From Nocardia vaccinii NBRC 15922 (GTDB lineage: Bacteria; Actinomycetota; Actinomycetes; Mycobacteriales; Mycobacteriaceae): 64,000 nucleotides of DNA. Numbering within the stretch: position 1 is the stretch's first letter; the number at the start of each line of letters is the position of its first letter. The position numbers and the translations under genes were made by a program. The DNA is taken from contig NZ_BDCC01000039.1 of NCBI RefSeq assembly GCF_001613305.1, positions 34,982 through 98,981 of the forward strand, written 5' to 3'. Below the pieces are notes generated by a model. The model was given only the letters and a program-made list of their open reading frames with translations. It was not told where the DNA came from and made no database searches. This document shows positions 24,190-31,654 of this stretch, piece after piece.

Positions 24190-24638
24190 GCTGACCGCTC
24201 CTCCCCTTCGACTGAGCCCGGCCGCATCCGTGGTGATACGACTGCTGCCCGCACGACCGGCCATCACGAGTGTGCGGGACGAGCGGTCCCGAACGCAACG
24301 AAATTCGTTCCGCCTCAGCCGCCCACATGCGCGCACCACCACCGCACGGACCCGCCGGCGTGTCGTGGCGCGGACCATACGCGAGCGCGCCTCTCCGCGC
24401 AGCGCGTGCGGGCGCATGCCTGCGCGGATGGTGTTCCGCCGCATCACAGATCGTCGTATCGCCGCCGTTATCGCGTGTGACCGAGCCTCCCTTCGGGGCG
24501 TATGTGGCCCTGCGGGTGCTCGGATCGCGCGGAGCCGTGTCGCCTTTCCCATCCGGCTGTCGCTTCGTGCGGGCTGGGAGTCGCTACCGGACCGCACGGG
24601 CCGAGTGCCCGGCGGGCGATGTGCCAGACTCTGTGCCC
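24190..24638. other. Intergenic, no gene seen
   Basis: This is 449 bases between the divergent acetyltransferase and deoC genes. Frames on both strands are open but very Arg/Ala-rich and have no ribosome binding site, so I treat them as non-coding. One short palindrome, AACGAA-A-TTCGTT near 24298, is the only structure noted. Confidence 0.5.
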
Positions 24639-25325
24639 ATGGCCGAAACCTCGCCGCAGTCCGGAGAACGCGTGCTCACTCGCCGGGAGGTGGCTGCGAT
24701 GATCGACCACACCCTGCTCGCCCCGGAGGCGACCGTCGCCGACGTCGCCGCGACCATCGGCGAGGCCGTGGAACTGGGCGTCTACGCGGTGTGCCTGTCG
24801 CCGTCGATGCTGCCGGTTCGTGCTCCCGGACTCGTCGTGGCGACGGTCGCGGGATTCCCTTCGGGTAAACATCATTCGCTGATCAAGGGCAGTGAGGCGC
24901 GGCTGGCGGTGGAGCAAGGTGCGGCCGAGGTCGATATGGTCATCGACGTCGGCGCGGCGCTGGCGGGGGATTACAACGCGGTCCTCGCCGATATCGTCAC
25001 CGTGCGCGAGGGAGTCGGTGACGACACTGTGCTGAAGGTGATCATCGAATCCGCGGTTCTGCCCGATGCGACGATCGCCGAGGTATGCCGCGCCGCCGAG
25101 CACGCCGGCGCTGATTTCGTGAAGACCTCCACCGGATTCAATCCCGCGGGCGGCGCCGAGCTGCGTGCGGTCCGAATCATGGCCGCTACCGTCGGCGGGC
25201 GACTGGGCATCAAGGCCAGCGGCGGCATCCGCACCGCCGAATTCGCGGCCGAGCTGATCGCCGCGGGGGCGACCAGACTCGGCATGTCCGCCTCTCGAGC
25301 TGTGCTGCAAGGATTTCCGGAGTAG
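24639..25325 (+). CDS. deoC: Deoxyribose-phosphate aldolase
   Basis: A 228-residue class I aldolase that cleaves 2-deoxyribose-5-phosphate to glyceraldehyde-3-phosphate and acetaldehyde in deoxynucleoside breakdown. Key segments are MIDHTLLAPEATVADV, CLSPSMLPVRAPGLVVATV, the Schiff-base region ADFVKTSTGFNPAGGAE (catalytic Lys) and LGIKASGGIRTAEFA (second Lys). Length is normal. The ATG at 24639 is preceded by GTGCCC and lacks a strong Shine-Dalgarno. By position it corresponds to Rv0478 in the conserved block. It is convergent with the DUF2993 gene 10 bases downstream. Confidence 0.93.
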   Translation: MAETSPQSGERVLTRREVAAMIDHTLLAPEATVADVAATIGEAVELGVYAVCLSPSMLPVRAPGLVVATVAGFPSGKHHSLIKGSEARLAVEQGAAEVDMVIDVGAALAGDYNAVLADIVTVREGVGDDTVLKVIIESAVLPDATIAEVCRAAEHAGADFVKTSTGFNPAGGAELRAVRIMAATVGGRLGIKASGGIRTAEFAAELIAAGATRLGMSASRAVLQGFPE

Positions 25326-25334
25326 GTCGCCGGC

Positions 25335-26069
25335 TCAACAGCGCACCTGGGTGTTCGGGTCGCTCTGCATGGTGCTCGCGCCGCCGGCGAGTTTCACATC
25401 GATACCCGAGTCGGTGACGGTCACCTGCTTCGGATGCATGTCCAGCGGATAGTTCTGCAGACTCTGGGTCATCGACTTGACGATGTTGTCGACAAGATCG
25501 TTGGGGATGCCGATCACGCCGAGCAGTGTGGCCTTGTTGGTGTCGACCCGGATTTGGTCACCCACGATGTGCGGGGTCAACTGCAGATCCGCCAGACCGC
25601 CGAGCACCTTCACATCCAGGGTGCCCGAACTCGGATTCGACGTGACGCCCGAGATCAGGCCCTGCAGCGTTTGGGCGATCCCGTCATCGCTCCAGTTGGC
25701 CTCCGCGTCGGAACTGGCGACGGTGACGCTGTTCCCGTTCATCGCGACGTCGTGGATCGTGGCGCGCACCTTCATATCGACCGCCGGGCCGAACTGGGCG
25801 TCGTCACTGGACACCGTGACCGAGCCGACCTTGTGGTCGAGATAGGTCAGCAACAGTGGTTTCGCGCCGAAGCTCACCGAAACCTTGGTGCCGAGGCTCT
25901 TTTCGAGCTGGGTCGCGATGCATTGCGAAAAGTGTTTGCGGGCATAGGTTTCGAGGCCGACCGCGGTGCCGACGACAGCCAGCACGATCACGATTCCGAC
26001 GATCAGCACAATCCTGCGCACGTTCCGGCCGCGGCGCGGCGCGGCGGTCACGGTGTCTGGAAGGCTCAT
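25335..26069 (-). CDS. DUF2993 lipid-binding exported protein (LmeA-like)
   Basis: A 244-residue protein with a basic N-terminus, one membrane helix or uncleaved signal anchor (IVLIVGIVIVLAVVGTAVGL) and an extracytoplasmic DUF2993 domain. The family includes LmeA, a mycobacterial periplasmic lipid-binding phospholipase linked to lipomannan maturation. Typical sequence is CIATQLEKSLGTKVSVSFGA and LTYLDHKVGSVTVSSDDAQFG. It ends in a cysteine (TQVRC) which, with the cysteine after the helix (HFSQC), could form one disulfide. I chose the ATG at 26069 because it starts just before the anchor. Lipid partner unknown. Confidence 0.8.
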   Translation of the reverse strand: MSLPDTVTAAPRRGRNVRRIVLIVGIVIVLAVVGTAVGLETYARKHFSQCIATQLEKSLGTKVSVSFGAKPLLLTYLDHKVGSVTVSSDDAQFGPAVDMKVRATIHDVAMNGNSVTVASSDAEANWSDDGIAQTLQGLISGVTSNPSSGTLDVKVLGGLADLQLTPHIVGDQIRVDTNKATLLGVIGIPNDLVDNIVKSMTQSLQNYPLDMHPKQVTVTDSGIDVKLAGGASTMQSDPNTQVRC

Positions 26070-26184
26070 GGAGGCGATTCTTCCCGAACTTTCTGAGTTC
26101 GTTCTGTGGAACGGTTGAAGGATCGATTGCGAGTCGTGCCCGAATGTGACATACGGCACATGCTCCGGGCGTAGCCTGGATCGC

Positions 26185-26868
26185 ATGTCCAGGGAAGCCG
26201 GCGCCGCCAGTAGCGGGCCCGGAGGCCGTAATCCGCGCAACAACGCCGGTCCGCGCGAACGTCGGCAGACGAGTGTGGCGGGACAGGTGCGCGATCCGGT
26301 GCAGGCGTGGTCGGTGCTGCGGCGACTGGCGGGCCGGTACGCCGGATACTTCACCACTCGCACGGTGGTCCGGGCCGGATGTGAGGAGCTGATCCGCGCG
26401 GCACTGGACGAGGGCCGGGCGCTGCGCGTCGGCGTCGGGCTGATGCGGCTGGGCGATTGGCCGCCCGGGCCGCTGGACGACTACGCGATGTGGTCGGCCT
26501 GGTTCGACGGCGCGGCCGCGGTCTCCCACCACAGCGCGGCCGAACTGCACGGACTGGGCCGGTTGCGCCCGCGCTTCGTGCACATGTCGGTCAGCGGGGG
26601 GCGGCTGCCCAGCTCGCCCGGACTGGTCGTGCTGCGCCGGACGTTGCGCCGCGACGACGTCGAATCGGCGGGCACGTTCCTGGTGACCACACCCCTGCGC
26701 ACCGTGCTGGATCTGGCCGAATCCGGTATCGGCCAGATCGCCCTGGATGAGCTGGTCGCCGACGCGATCGCCATCCGCCGCTGCGACGGCGACGAAATCC
26801 ACACCGCCGCGGCGACTCTGCCCGCCCATGCCGCTGCCCGGCTTCGACGGTCCGTGAATCGGGCTTGA
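26185..26868 (+). CDS. AbiEi antitoxin-like protein without partner
   Basis: A 227-residue protein resembling the AbiEi family, which in type IV systems is a winged-helix regulator and antitoxin. Recognisable pieces are LAGRYAGYFTTRTVVRAGC near residue 50, VSHHSAAELHGLGRLRPRFVHMSV and TTPLRTVLDLAESGIGQIALDELVADA. No AbiEii nucleotidyltransferase toxin follows; the next gene is a methyltransferase on the opposite strand. Solitary relatives of this kind are very common in Nocardia and Mycobacterium and may be plain regulators. The ATG at 26185 is chosen for composition; the ribosome binding site is weak. Confidence 0.6.
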   Translation: MSREAGAASSGPGGRNPRNNAGPRERRQTSVAGQVRDPVQAWSVLRRLAGRYAGYFTTRTVVRAGCEELIRAALDEGRALRVGVGLMRLGDWPPGPLDDYAMWSAWFDGAAAVSHHSAAELHGLGRLRPRFVHMSVSGGRLPSSPGLVVLRRTLRRDDVESAGTFLVTTPLRTVLDLAESGIGQIALDELVADAIAIRRCDGDEIHTAAATLPAHAAARLRRSVNRA

Positions 26869-27001
26869 ATGCTGTTGTGGCGCGGGCACACCCAACGGCA
26901 CGGCCTGCCGCGGCCGCACTACCCGGCTTGCCGCGGCTGCTCTGCTCGTCCATATCGCCCCGCCACCGCCCTGCGGGGTACGGGGTGAAGATCGCTGTGG
27001 T

Positions 27002-27820
27002 TCAAGCGTTTGCGGGCGCGACCACATTCCAGGGCACCGAAAGGACACAGTCGCGCATGCGGCGGCGGTAAGGGCGGACCGGAAATCCGTTCTCGCGCAG
27101 GATTTCCGCGGTCTCTCGCCAGCGGACCCGTGGGCCGTAGGGGGCGAGCGGAGCGGCGCGGGCCCAGGCCCGGTCGGCGGCGGCGAGCAGGGTGTGGATC
27201 GCCTCGCCGGGGACGTTGCGGTGGATCAGGGCCTTGGGGAGGCGTTCGGCCAGGTCCGAGGGACGGTCGACGGTGAACGGGTCCCAGGACAGGGTGAGCG
27301 ACAGCGGGCCGGAACGGTCCAGCAGAATCCAGGCGCAGCGGCGGCCGAGTTCGTCGCAGGTGCCCTCGAGCAGGAGACCGTCGGGCGTCAGGCCGCCCAG
27401 GACCGTGGCCCACGCCGAGGCGACGGCTTCCTCGGGATACTGCCGCAGCACGTTGAACGCGCGCACCAGAACCGGGCGCAGCCCCGCGAGTTCGAAACCG
27501 CCGCGGGCGAAGCGCACACCGTCGCGGCCGGCGACGACGCGGTCGGGGTCGATCTCGAGTCCGACCACCCGCAGGTCGGGGCGTACCCGGCGCAGCCGCG
27601 CGGCCAACTCCAGCGTCGTCACGGGGCTCGCTCCGTAACCCAGGTCGACCACGAGCGGATCGGCCGCCTCGCGCAGCCGGGTGCGGATCAGTTCGTCGTG
27701 GACCAGCCAGCGATCGCTGCGCCGCAAGCGGTTGATCCCGGTCGTCCCGCGGGTGATCGCGCCGAGCGGCTTACCGGATCCGGGCCGCCTCAGCTCGTCG
27801 GGTTCTGCTCTTCCAGCCAT
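27002..27820 (-). CDS. Class I SAM-dependent methyltransferase-like protein
   Basis: A 272-residue protein with the SAM-binding signature VVDLGYGASPVTTLELAARL (motif I) and VVGLEIDPDRVVAGRDG (motif II). The methyltransferase core fills residues 50-170. The C-terminal part (AERLPKALIHRNVPGEAIHTL and GPRVRWRETAEILRENGFPV) is specific to an actinobacterial subfamily whose substrate I do not know. Its start at 27820 lies 31 bases inside the end of the DUF2505 gene, so the three minus-strand genes from 28819 to 27002 probably form one operon. The motif I glycine pattern (DLGYGASP) is somewhat atypical but compatible with SAM binding. Confidence 0.72.
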   Translation of the reverse strand: MAGRAEPDELRRPGSGKPLGAITRGTTGINRLRRSDRWLVHDELIRTRLREAADPLVVDLGYGASPVTTLELAARLRRVRPDLRVVGLEIDPDRVVAGRDGVRFARGGFELAGLRPVLVRAFNVLRQYPEEAVASAWATVLGGLTPDGLLLEGTCDELGRRCAWILLDRSGPLSLTLSWDPFTVDRPSDLAERLPKALIHRNVPGEAIHTLLAAADRAWARAAPLAPYGPRVRWRETAEILRENGFPVRPYRRRMRDCVLSVPWNVVAPANA

Positions 27821-28305
27821 TGCGTGGTGAATTCGGCCTCGGCGCGCAACAGATCGATCAGATTGATCAGCATCATCTGTTCGAGTCTGGGCCCGAGCAG
27901 CGGGATGGTCACCCGCGCCGTCGGCGTGGTGCGCAGTGTGCAGCCGGTATCGGTGGGGAACAGGTGCATCTTGCCGGACAGGCTGCCCGGGGCGGACGGA
28001 ATCGTCGCGTCGAACGTGCCCGTGACCTCGGGGCAGTACGGCCCGTAGGACTCGGTGCGGGTGATGATCATATCCTTGCGCATCACCGTCTGCGCCAGAT
28101 CGGGCAGCATGCGGCGCGGCAGGACGTGCTCGAGCACCACCTCGATACCGCCGTCGCCCGCCTCCAGCGAGATCACCTCATTGGGCGAGTACTCGCGCAT
28201 CTTCGTCATCCGCGCATCCCAGTAGGCGCGGTCGCACAGCGCCGCGTACACCTCCTTGGTGGTGTGCAGCGGATAACGGGCTGAGTAGGCGAGTCGGCGG
28301 GGCAT
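27790..28305 (-). CDS. DUF2505 protein (SRPBCC fold), copy 1
   Basis: A 171-residue protein of the DUF2505 family, expected to adopt the START/SRPBCC helix-grip fold that binds hydrophobic ligands. Typical segments are AYSARYPLHTTKEVYAALCD, WDARMTKMREYSPN and FTTQWLEEQNPTS. It is paralogous to the protein encoded 22 bases upstream (28328-28819), sharing the YW...R...L start, the RTE-SYG segment and the LLRAEAEFT-W end. Both correspond to the single Rv0481c-like position in M. tuberculosis, so a tandem duplication is likely. Ligand unknown. Confidence 0.78.
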   Translation of the reverse strand: MPRRLAYSARYPLHTTKEVYAALCDRAYWDARMTKMREYSPNEVISLEAGDGGIEVVLEHVLPRRMLPDLAQTVMRKDMIITRTESYGPYCPEVTGTFDATIPSAPGSLSGKMHLFPTDTGCTLRTTPTARVTIPLLGPRLEQMMLINLIDLLRAEAEFTTQWLEEQNPTS

Positions 28306-28327
28306 GAGGAGTTAGGTTACTGCTCGC

Positions 28328-28819
28328 TCAGCGGTTCGAGATCCAGGTACTGGTGAATTCCGCCTCCGCCGCCAGCAGCTCCAGCAACTTCTCGGCTACG
28401 ACCGCCTCGATCTTCTTGCCGAACAGCGGGACGCTCACCGCGACGGTGCCCTCGATGACCGCCTGCACATAGGTGTCGTCACCGGTGAGGGTGACCGTGC
28501 CGCGCACCTCCGCGGGCGCGCCCTGCACATGGGCCTCGAAGACGCCGGCCTCCTGGGATTCGGAGTAGGTCTCGGTGCGAGGAATGATCAGATCGCCGGG
28601 GCGGACCGAGGTCAGCGCGCTGGGAAGTTCCGCCTCGGGGATGGACTGCACCATCGCCACCCGCAGCTGTTCACCGTCGTAGTGGAACGATTCCAGGCGC
28701 GCGGCCGGGCCGCCGACCTCGGCGAGGCGGTCCTTCCAGTACTGTTCCTCCGCGAACGCCGCGCGTACGGCCGCGGTCGAGAACTGGTAGTTCGTGGTGA
28801 AGGCCAGAGGTGTCGCCAT
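28328..28819 (-). CDS. DUF2505 protein (SRPBCC fold), copy 2
   Basis: A 163-residue DUF2505 family member paralogous to the next gene in the operon. Matching elements are FTTNYQFSTAAVRAAFAEEQ, YWKDRLAEVGGPAARLES, DLIIPRTETYSESQ and ELLAAEAEFTSTWISNR. I chose the ATG at 28819, which begins directly at the domain. It is divergent from murB with only about 20 bases between the start codons, so the two promoters overlap and at least one of the transcripts is probably leaderless. As for its neighbour, a hydrophobic ligand is expected from the fold but none is known. Confidence 0.78.
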   Translation of the reverse strand: MATPLAFTTNYQFSTAAVRAAFAEEQYWKDRLAEVGGPAARLESFHYDGEQLRVAMVQSIPEAELPSALTSVRPGDLIIPRTETYSESQEAGVFEAHVQGAPAEVRGTVTLTGDDTYVQAVIEGTVAVSVPLFGKKIEAVVAEKLLELLAAEAEFTSTWISNR

Positions 28820-28839
28820 GGTCGAACAGGCTACCGTCT

Positions 28840-29952
28840 GTGACTGTGCGTACATCTCAGGTGGTGCCGTTCGAGGACGTGACCGAACTGCTGGCCGCAA
28901 CCGGTGCGCGGGTGCGCAATTCGGTTCCGCTGGCCGAGTTGACCACGCTGCGGGTCGGCGGTCCGGCGACGGTCGCGGACTGCGAGAGCGTCGAGGCGCT
29001 GGTCGCGACGGTGCGCACCCTGGACGCGGCCGGGATTCCGGTGCTGTTGCTGGCGGGCGGGTCGAACCTGCTGGTCGCCGACGCGGGATTCGGCGGGGTC
29101 GTGGTGCGGATCGGTACGTGCGGAATCGAATTCGGCTCGGACGGGGTGGTGGCCGAGGCGGGCGCGGTATGGGACGAGGTGGTCGCGGCTAGTGTCGCGG
29201 CCGGATTCGGCGGGCTGGAATGTCTGTCCGGGATTCCCGGTTCGGCGGGTGCGACACCGGTGCAGAACGTCGGCGCGTACGGCGTGGAGGTCGCGCAGCT
29301 GTTGCGGCGGGTCCGGCTGCTGGATCGCGCGTCCGGCGAGATCCGTTGGGCCGCACCGGACGAACTGGGCTTCGGCTATCGGACCTCGGTACTCAAGCAC
29401 AGTGACCGGTCGGTGGTGCTGGCCGTCGAGTTCGGCCTGCATCCCGACGGGCGCAGCGCGCCGCTGAACTATCGCGAGCTGGCCGCCGCCCTCGACGTCG
29501 CCGAGGGGGAAACCCGTCCGGCGGAACAGGTGCGCGAGGCGGTGCTGCGGTTGCGTGCGAGTAAGGGCATGGTGCTCGACGCCGCGGATCACGACACCTG
29601 GAGCGCCGGATCGTTCTTCACCAATCCGGTGGTGCCGCCGGAGCGGGAGGATGAGGTGCGCGCGGCCATCGCACGTCATGTGGGGGATGTCACAGTCCCT
29701 GCCTACCCGTCGGTAACGGGTGTGAAGTTCTCCGCGGGCTGGTTGATCGAACGGGCCGGATTCGGCAAGGGGTACCCGGGTGACTCCGCCCGCGCCCGGC
29801 TGTCCACGAAACACACGTTGGCACTGACCAACAGGGGTGATGCCAGCGCCGCGGACCTGCTCGAGCTGGCTCGCACCGTGCGTGACGGCGTCGCGGAACG
29901 CTTCGGGATTCGCCTGGAACCCGAGCCGGTCATCGTCGGTTCGACACTCTGA
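28840..29952 (+). CDS. murB: UDP-N-acetylenolpyruvoylglucosamine reductase
   Basis: A FAD enzyme of about 370 residues that reduces UDP-GlcNAc-enolpyruvate to UDP-MurNAc with NADPH, the second committed step of peptidoglycan synthesis, in the cytoplasm. FAD-binding sequence is TTLRVGGPA, LLLAGGSNLLVADAGFGGVV and LSGIPGSAGATPVQNVGAYG. The catalytic Ser is in WSAGSFFTNPVV and the catalytic Glu in LEPEPVIVG at the end. Candidate starts are the GTGs at 28840 and 28846; no Shine-Dalgarno is visible and a leaderless transcript is likely, given the 20-base gap to the divergent gene. Followed by the L,D-transpeptidase gene, as in M. tuberculosis (Rv0482-Rv0483). Confidence 0.93.
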   Translation: MTVRTSQVVPFEDVTELLAATGARVRNSVPLAELTTLRVGGPATVADCESVEALVATVRTLDAAGIPVLLLAGGSNLLVADAGFGGVVVRIGTCGIEFGSDGVVAEAGAVWDEVVAASVAAGFGGLECLSGIPGSAGATPVQNVGAYGVEVAQLLRRVRLLDRASGEIRWAAPDELGFGYRTSVLKHSDRSVVLAVEFGLHPDGRSAPLNYRELAAALDVAEGETRPAEQVREAVLRLRASKGMVLDAADHDTWSAGSFFTNPVVPPEREDEVRAAIARHVGDVTVPAYPSVTGVKFSAGWLIERAGFGKGYPGDSARARLSTKHTLALTNRGDASAADLLELARTVRDGVAERFGIRLEPEPVIVGSTL

Positions 29953-30017
29953 GCGCGTGGCGCGCACCACCCGAAACTCGGTCGGAGCCGGAAAACTTAC
30001 GCGGTAGATTCGCGGAA

Positions 30018-31259
30018 GTGAACATTCGACGAGTTACCAGCCGACGCGCCGCGCTCGCGGGGATGGCTCAGCTGGCGGCGGCCGCGTTCGTGGCCGGATG
30101 TTCGAGCGGCAGCGGGGGTGGTGGTTCCGCGCGGCAGAAGGCTCCGGTCGCCGAGGTGACCTTCGAGCCGGGCGCGGGCGCCGCCGATGTGAATCCGGTC
30201 GCGCCGATCTCGGCCAAGGTCGCCAACGGCACGATCGAACGAATCGCGCTGAGCAATGCGGGCGGTAAGCAGGTAACCGGCACGCTCTCCCCGGACAAGA
30301 CCAGTTACCGGATCGGCGAACCGCTCGGCTACGGCGTGACCTACACCTGGTCGGGCACCGCGGTCGGCACGGACGGTAAACCCGTCGCGATCGACGGCAA
30401 GTTCAGCACGGTGTCGCCGAAGCAGACCGTGCCCGCGACGGTGAACGTCGGCGACGGTCAGGAGGTCGGCATCGCCGCGCCGATCATGCTGCAGTTCAAG
30501 AGTCATGTGACGAACAAGGCCGCGGTGGAGAAGTCGTTCACCGTCACCACCAATCCGCCCACCGAGGGCGGCTGGGCGTGGCTGCCGGACGACAACGGCG
30601 GTTCGCGGGCGCACTGGCGGCCCAAGGAGTACTGGGCGCCCGGGACGACGGTCGAGTTCGCGGCAAAGTTGTACGGGCTGGACATGGGCGGCGGCAACTA
30701 CGGCGACTCCGATCTGACCTCCTCGTTCAAGATCGGCCGCAGTCAGATCGTCAAGGGCGCCGCGCAGACGCACCGGGTGCAGGTGATCCGCGACGGTTCG
30801 ACGCTGTTCGATTTCGCGTGCAGCTACGGCGAGGGCAATGAGAAGCGCAACGTGACCCGCTCGGGCATCCACGTGGTGACCGAGAAGTACGAGGATTTCA
30901 CGATGTCGAATCCGCCGTTCTACACCAATGCTCGCGAGCGCTGGGCCGTGCGCATCTCGAACAACGGCGAATTCATCCATGCCAACCCGATGTCCGCTGG
31001 CGCACAAGGTAATTCGAACGTCACCAACGGCTGCATCAACCTCGGCACCGCCGATGCCCAGAAGTACTTCCCGACCGCCCTCTACGGCGATCCGGTCGAG
31101 GTCACCGGCACCTCCATCGCCCTGTCGGCCGCCGACGGCGACATCTACGACTGGACGATCTCCTGGGACAAGTGGCAGTCGATGTCGGCGTTGCACGGCC
31201 AGCCCGCACCCGTCGTCTCCGCCACGCCGATCGCTCCCGGGCCGCCGGGGGGCAACTGA
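30018..31259 (+). CDS. lprQ: Lipoprotein L,D-transpeptidase (LprQ/LdtMt5-like)
   Basis: A 413-residue exported lipoprotein that would make 3-3 crosslinks in peptidoglycan. The N-terminus has a twin-arginine-like start (NIRRVTSRRAALAG) and a lipobox ending VAGC at about residue 29. Two immunoglobulin-like domains (about residues 45-260) precede the YkuD catalytic domain, with IHANPMSAGAQGNSN and VTNGCINLGTADAQKYFP. The catalytic Cys is present, but the usual Ser/Thr-His-Gly-Cys reads Thr-Asn-Gly-Cys. The GTG at 30018 follows a TAGATT -10-like element at 30003, so the transcript may be nearly leaderless. Position after murB matches Rv0483. Confidence 0.88.
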   Translation: MNIRRVTSRRAALAGMAQLAAAAFVAGCSSGSGGGGSARQKAPVAEVTFEPGAGAADVNPVAPISAKVANGTIERIALSNAGGKQVTGTLSPDKTSYRIGEPLGYGVTYTWSGTAVGTDGKPVAIDGKFSTVSPKQTVPATVNVGDGQEVGIAAPIMLQFKSHVTNKAAVEKSFTVTTNPPTEGGWAWLPDDNGGSRAHWRPKEYWAPGTTVEFAAKLYGLDMGGGNYGDSDLTSSFKIGRSQIVKGAAQTHRVQVIRDGSTLFDFACSYGEGNEKRNVTRSGIHVVTEKYEDFTMSNPPFYTNARERWAVRISNNGEFIHANPMSAGAQGNSNVTNGCINLGTADAQKYFPTALYGDPVEVTGTSIALSAADGDIYDWTISWDKWQSMSALHGQPAPVVSATPIAPGPPGGN

Positions 31260-31351
31260 ATCTCCTACCCGCACAACTGATTCGAAAATGCACGGGGTAA
31301 CTCCATGTATTCGCATCGAAATAGCTTGCGATTGGCGTGGTTGTCAAGGAT

Positions 31352-31620
31352 GGGCGGTGCTCACGGCGGGGGTGTTTGTGCTGAGCAGCGGTTGGGCATG
31401 GCGGATGCTGCCGCCGGCGTTCGGGGCGAGCGTGCCGACGGCGCATCGGCGGTTCATGGTGTGGACGAAAGCTGGCGTGTGGCGGCGGCTGCATAGGGCG
31501 GTGCTCGACGAGTTGGGCGGCCTGAGCTCTGATCGACTGGTCATGAGTGGTGGCCGACGTGGCGAGGTGTGCGGGCGAAAGAGGGCGATCTGACCGGCCC
31601 GGCCCAGACCGAGGGCTGTA
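31352..31620 (+). mobile_element. Remnant of an IS5-family transposase gene
   Basis: Translation gives AVLTAGVFVLSSGWAWRMLP, then PAFGASVPTAHRRFMVWTKA and GVWRRLHRAVLDELGG. This is the helix-turn-helix (DUF4096-like) N-terminal part of an IS5-group transposase. The frame is then lost; in a different frame near 31569 the following family segment appears as RAKEGDLTGPAQTEG (compare the usual VRAKRGGDLTGPSPVDRG). There is no start codon or catalytic core, and no inverted repeats were found. It is a dead fragment. It fills most of the 395-base gap between lprQ and the P450 gene, at the left edge of the accessory insert. Confidence 0.7.
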
Positions 31621-31654
31621 GTCGCTTCCGGCGCGCGGGGAGATCGCGAGATGC

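Noticed and set aside
24190..24638. Arg-rich open frames between the acetyltransferase and deoC genes
   Set aside because: No ribosome binding site, biased composition, and no recognisable motif.
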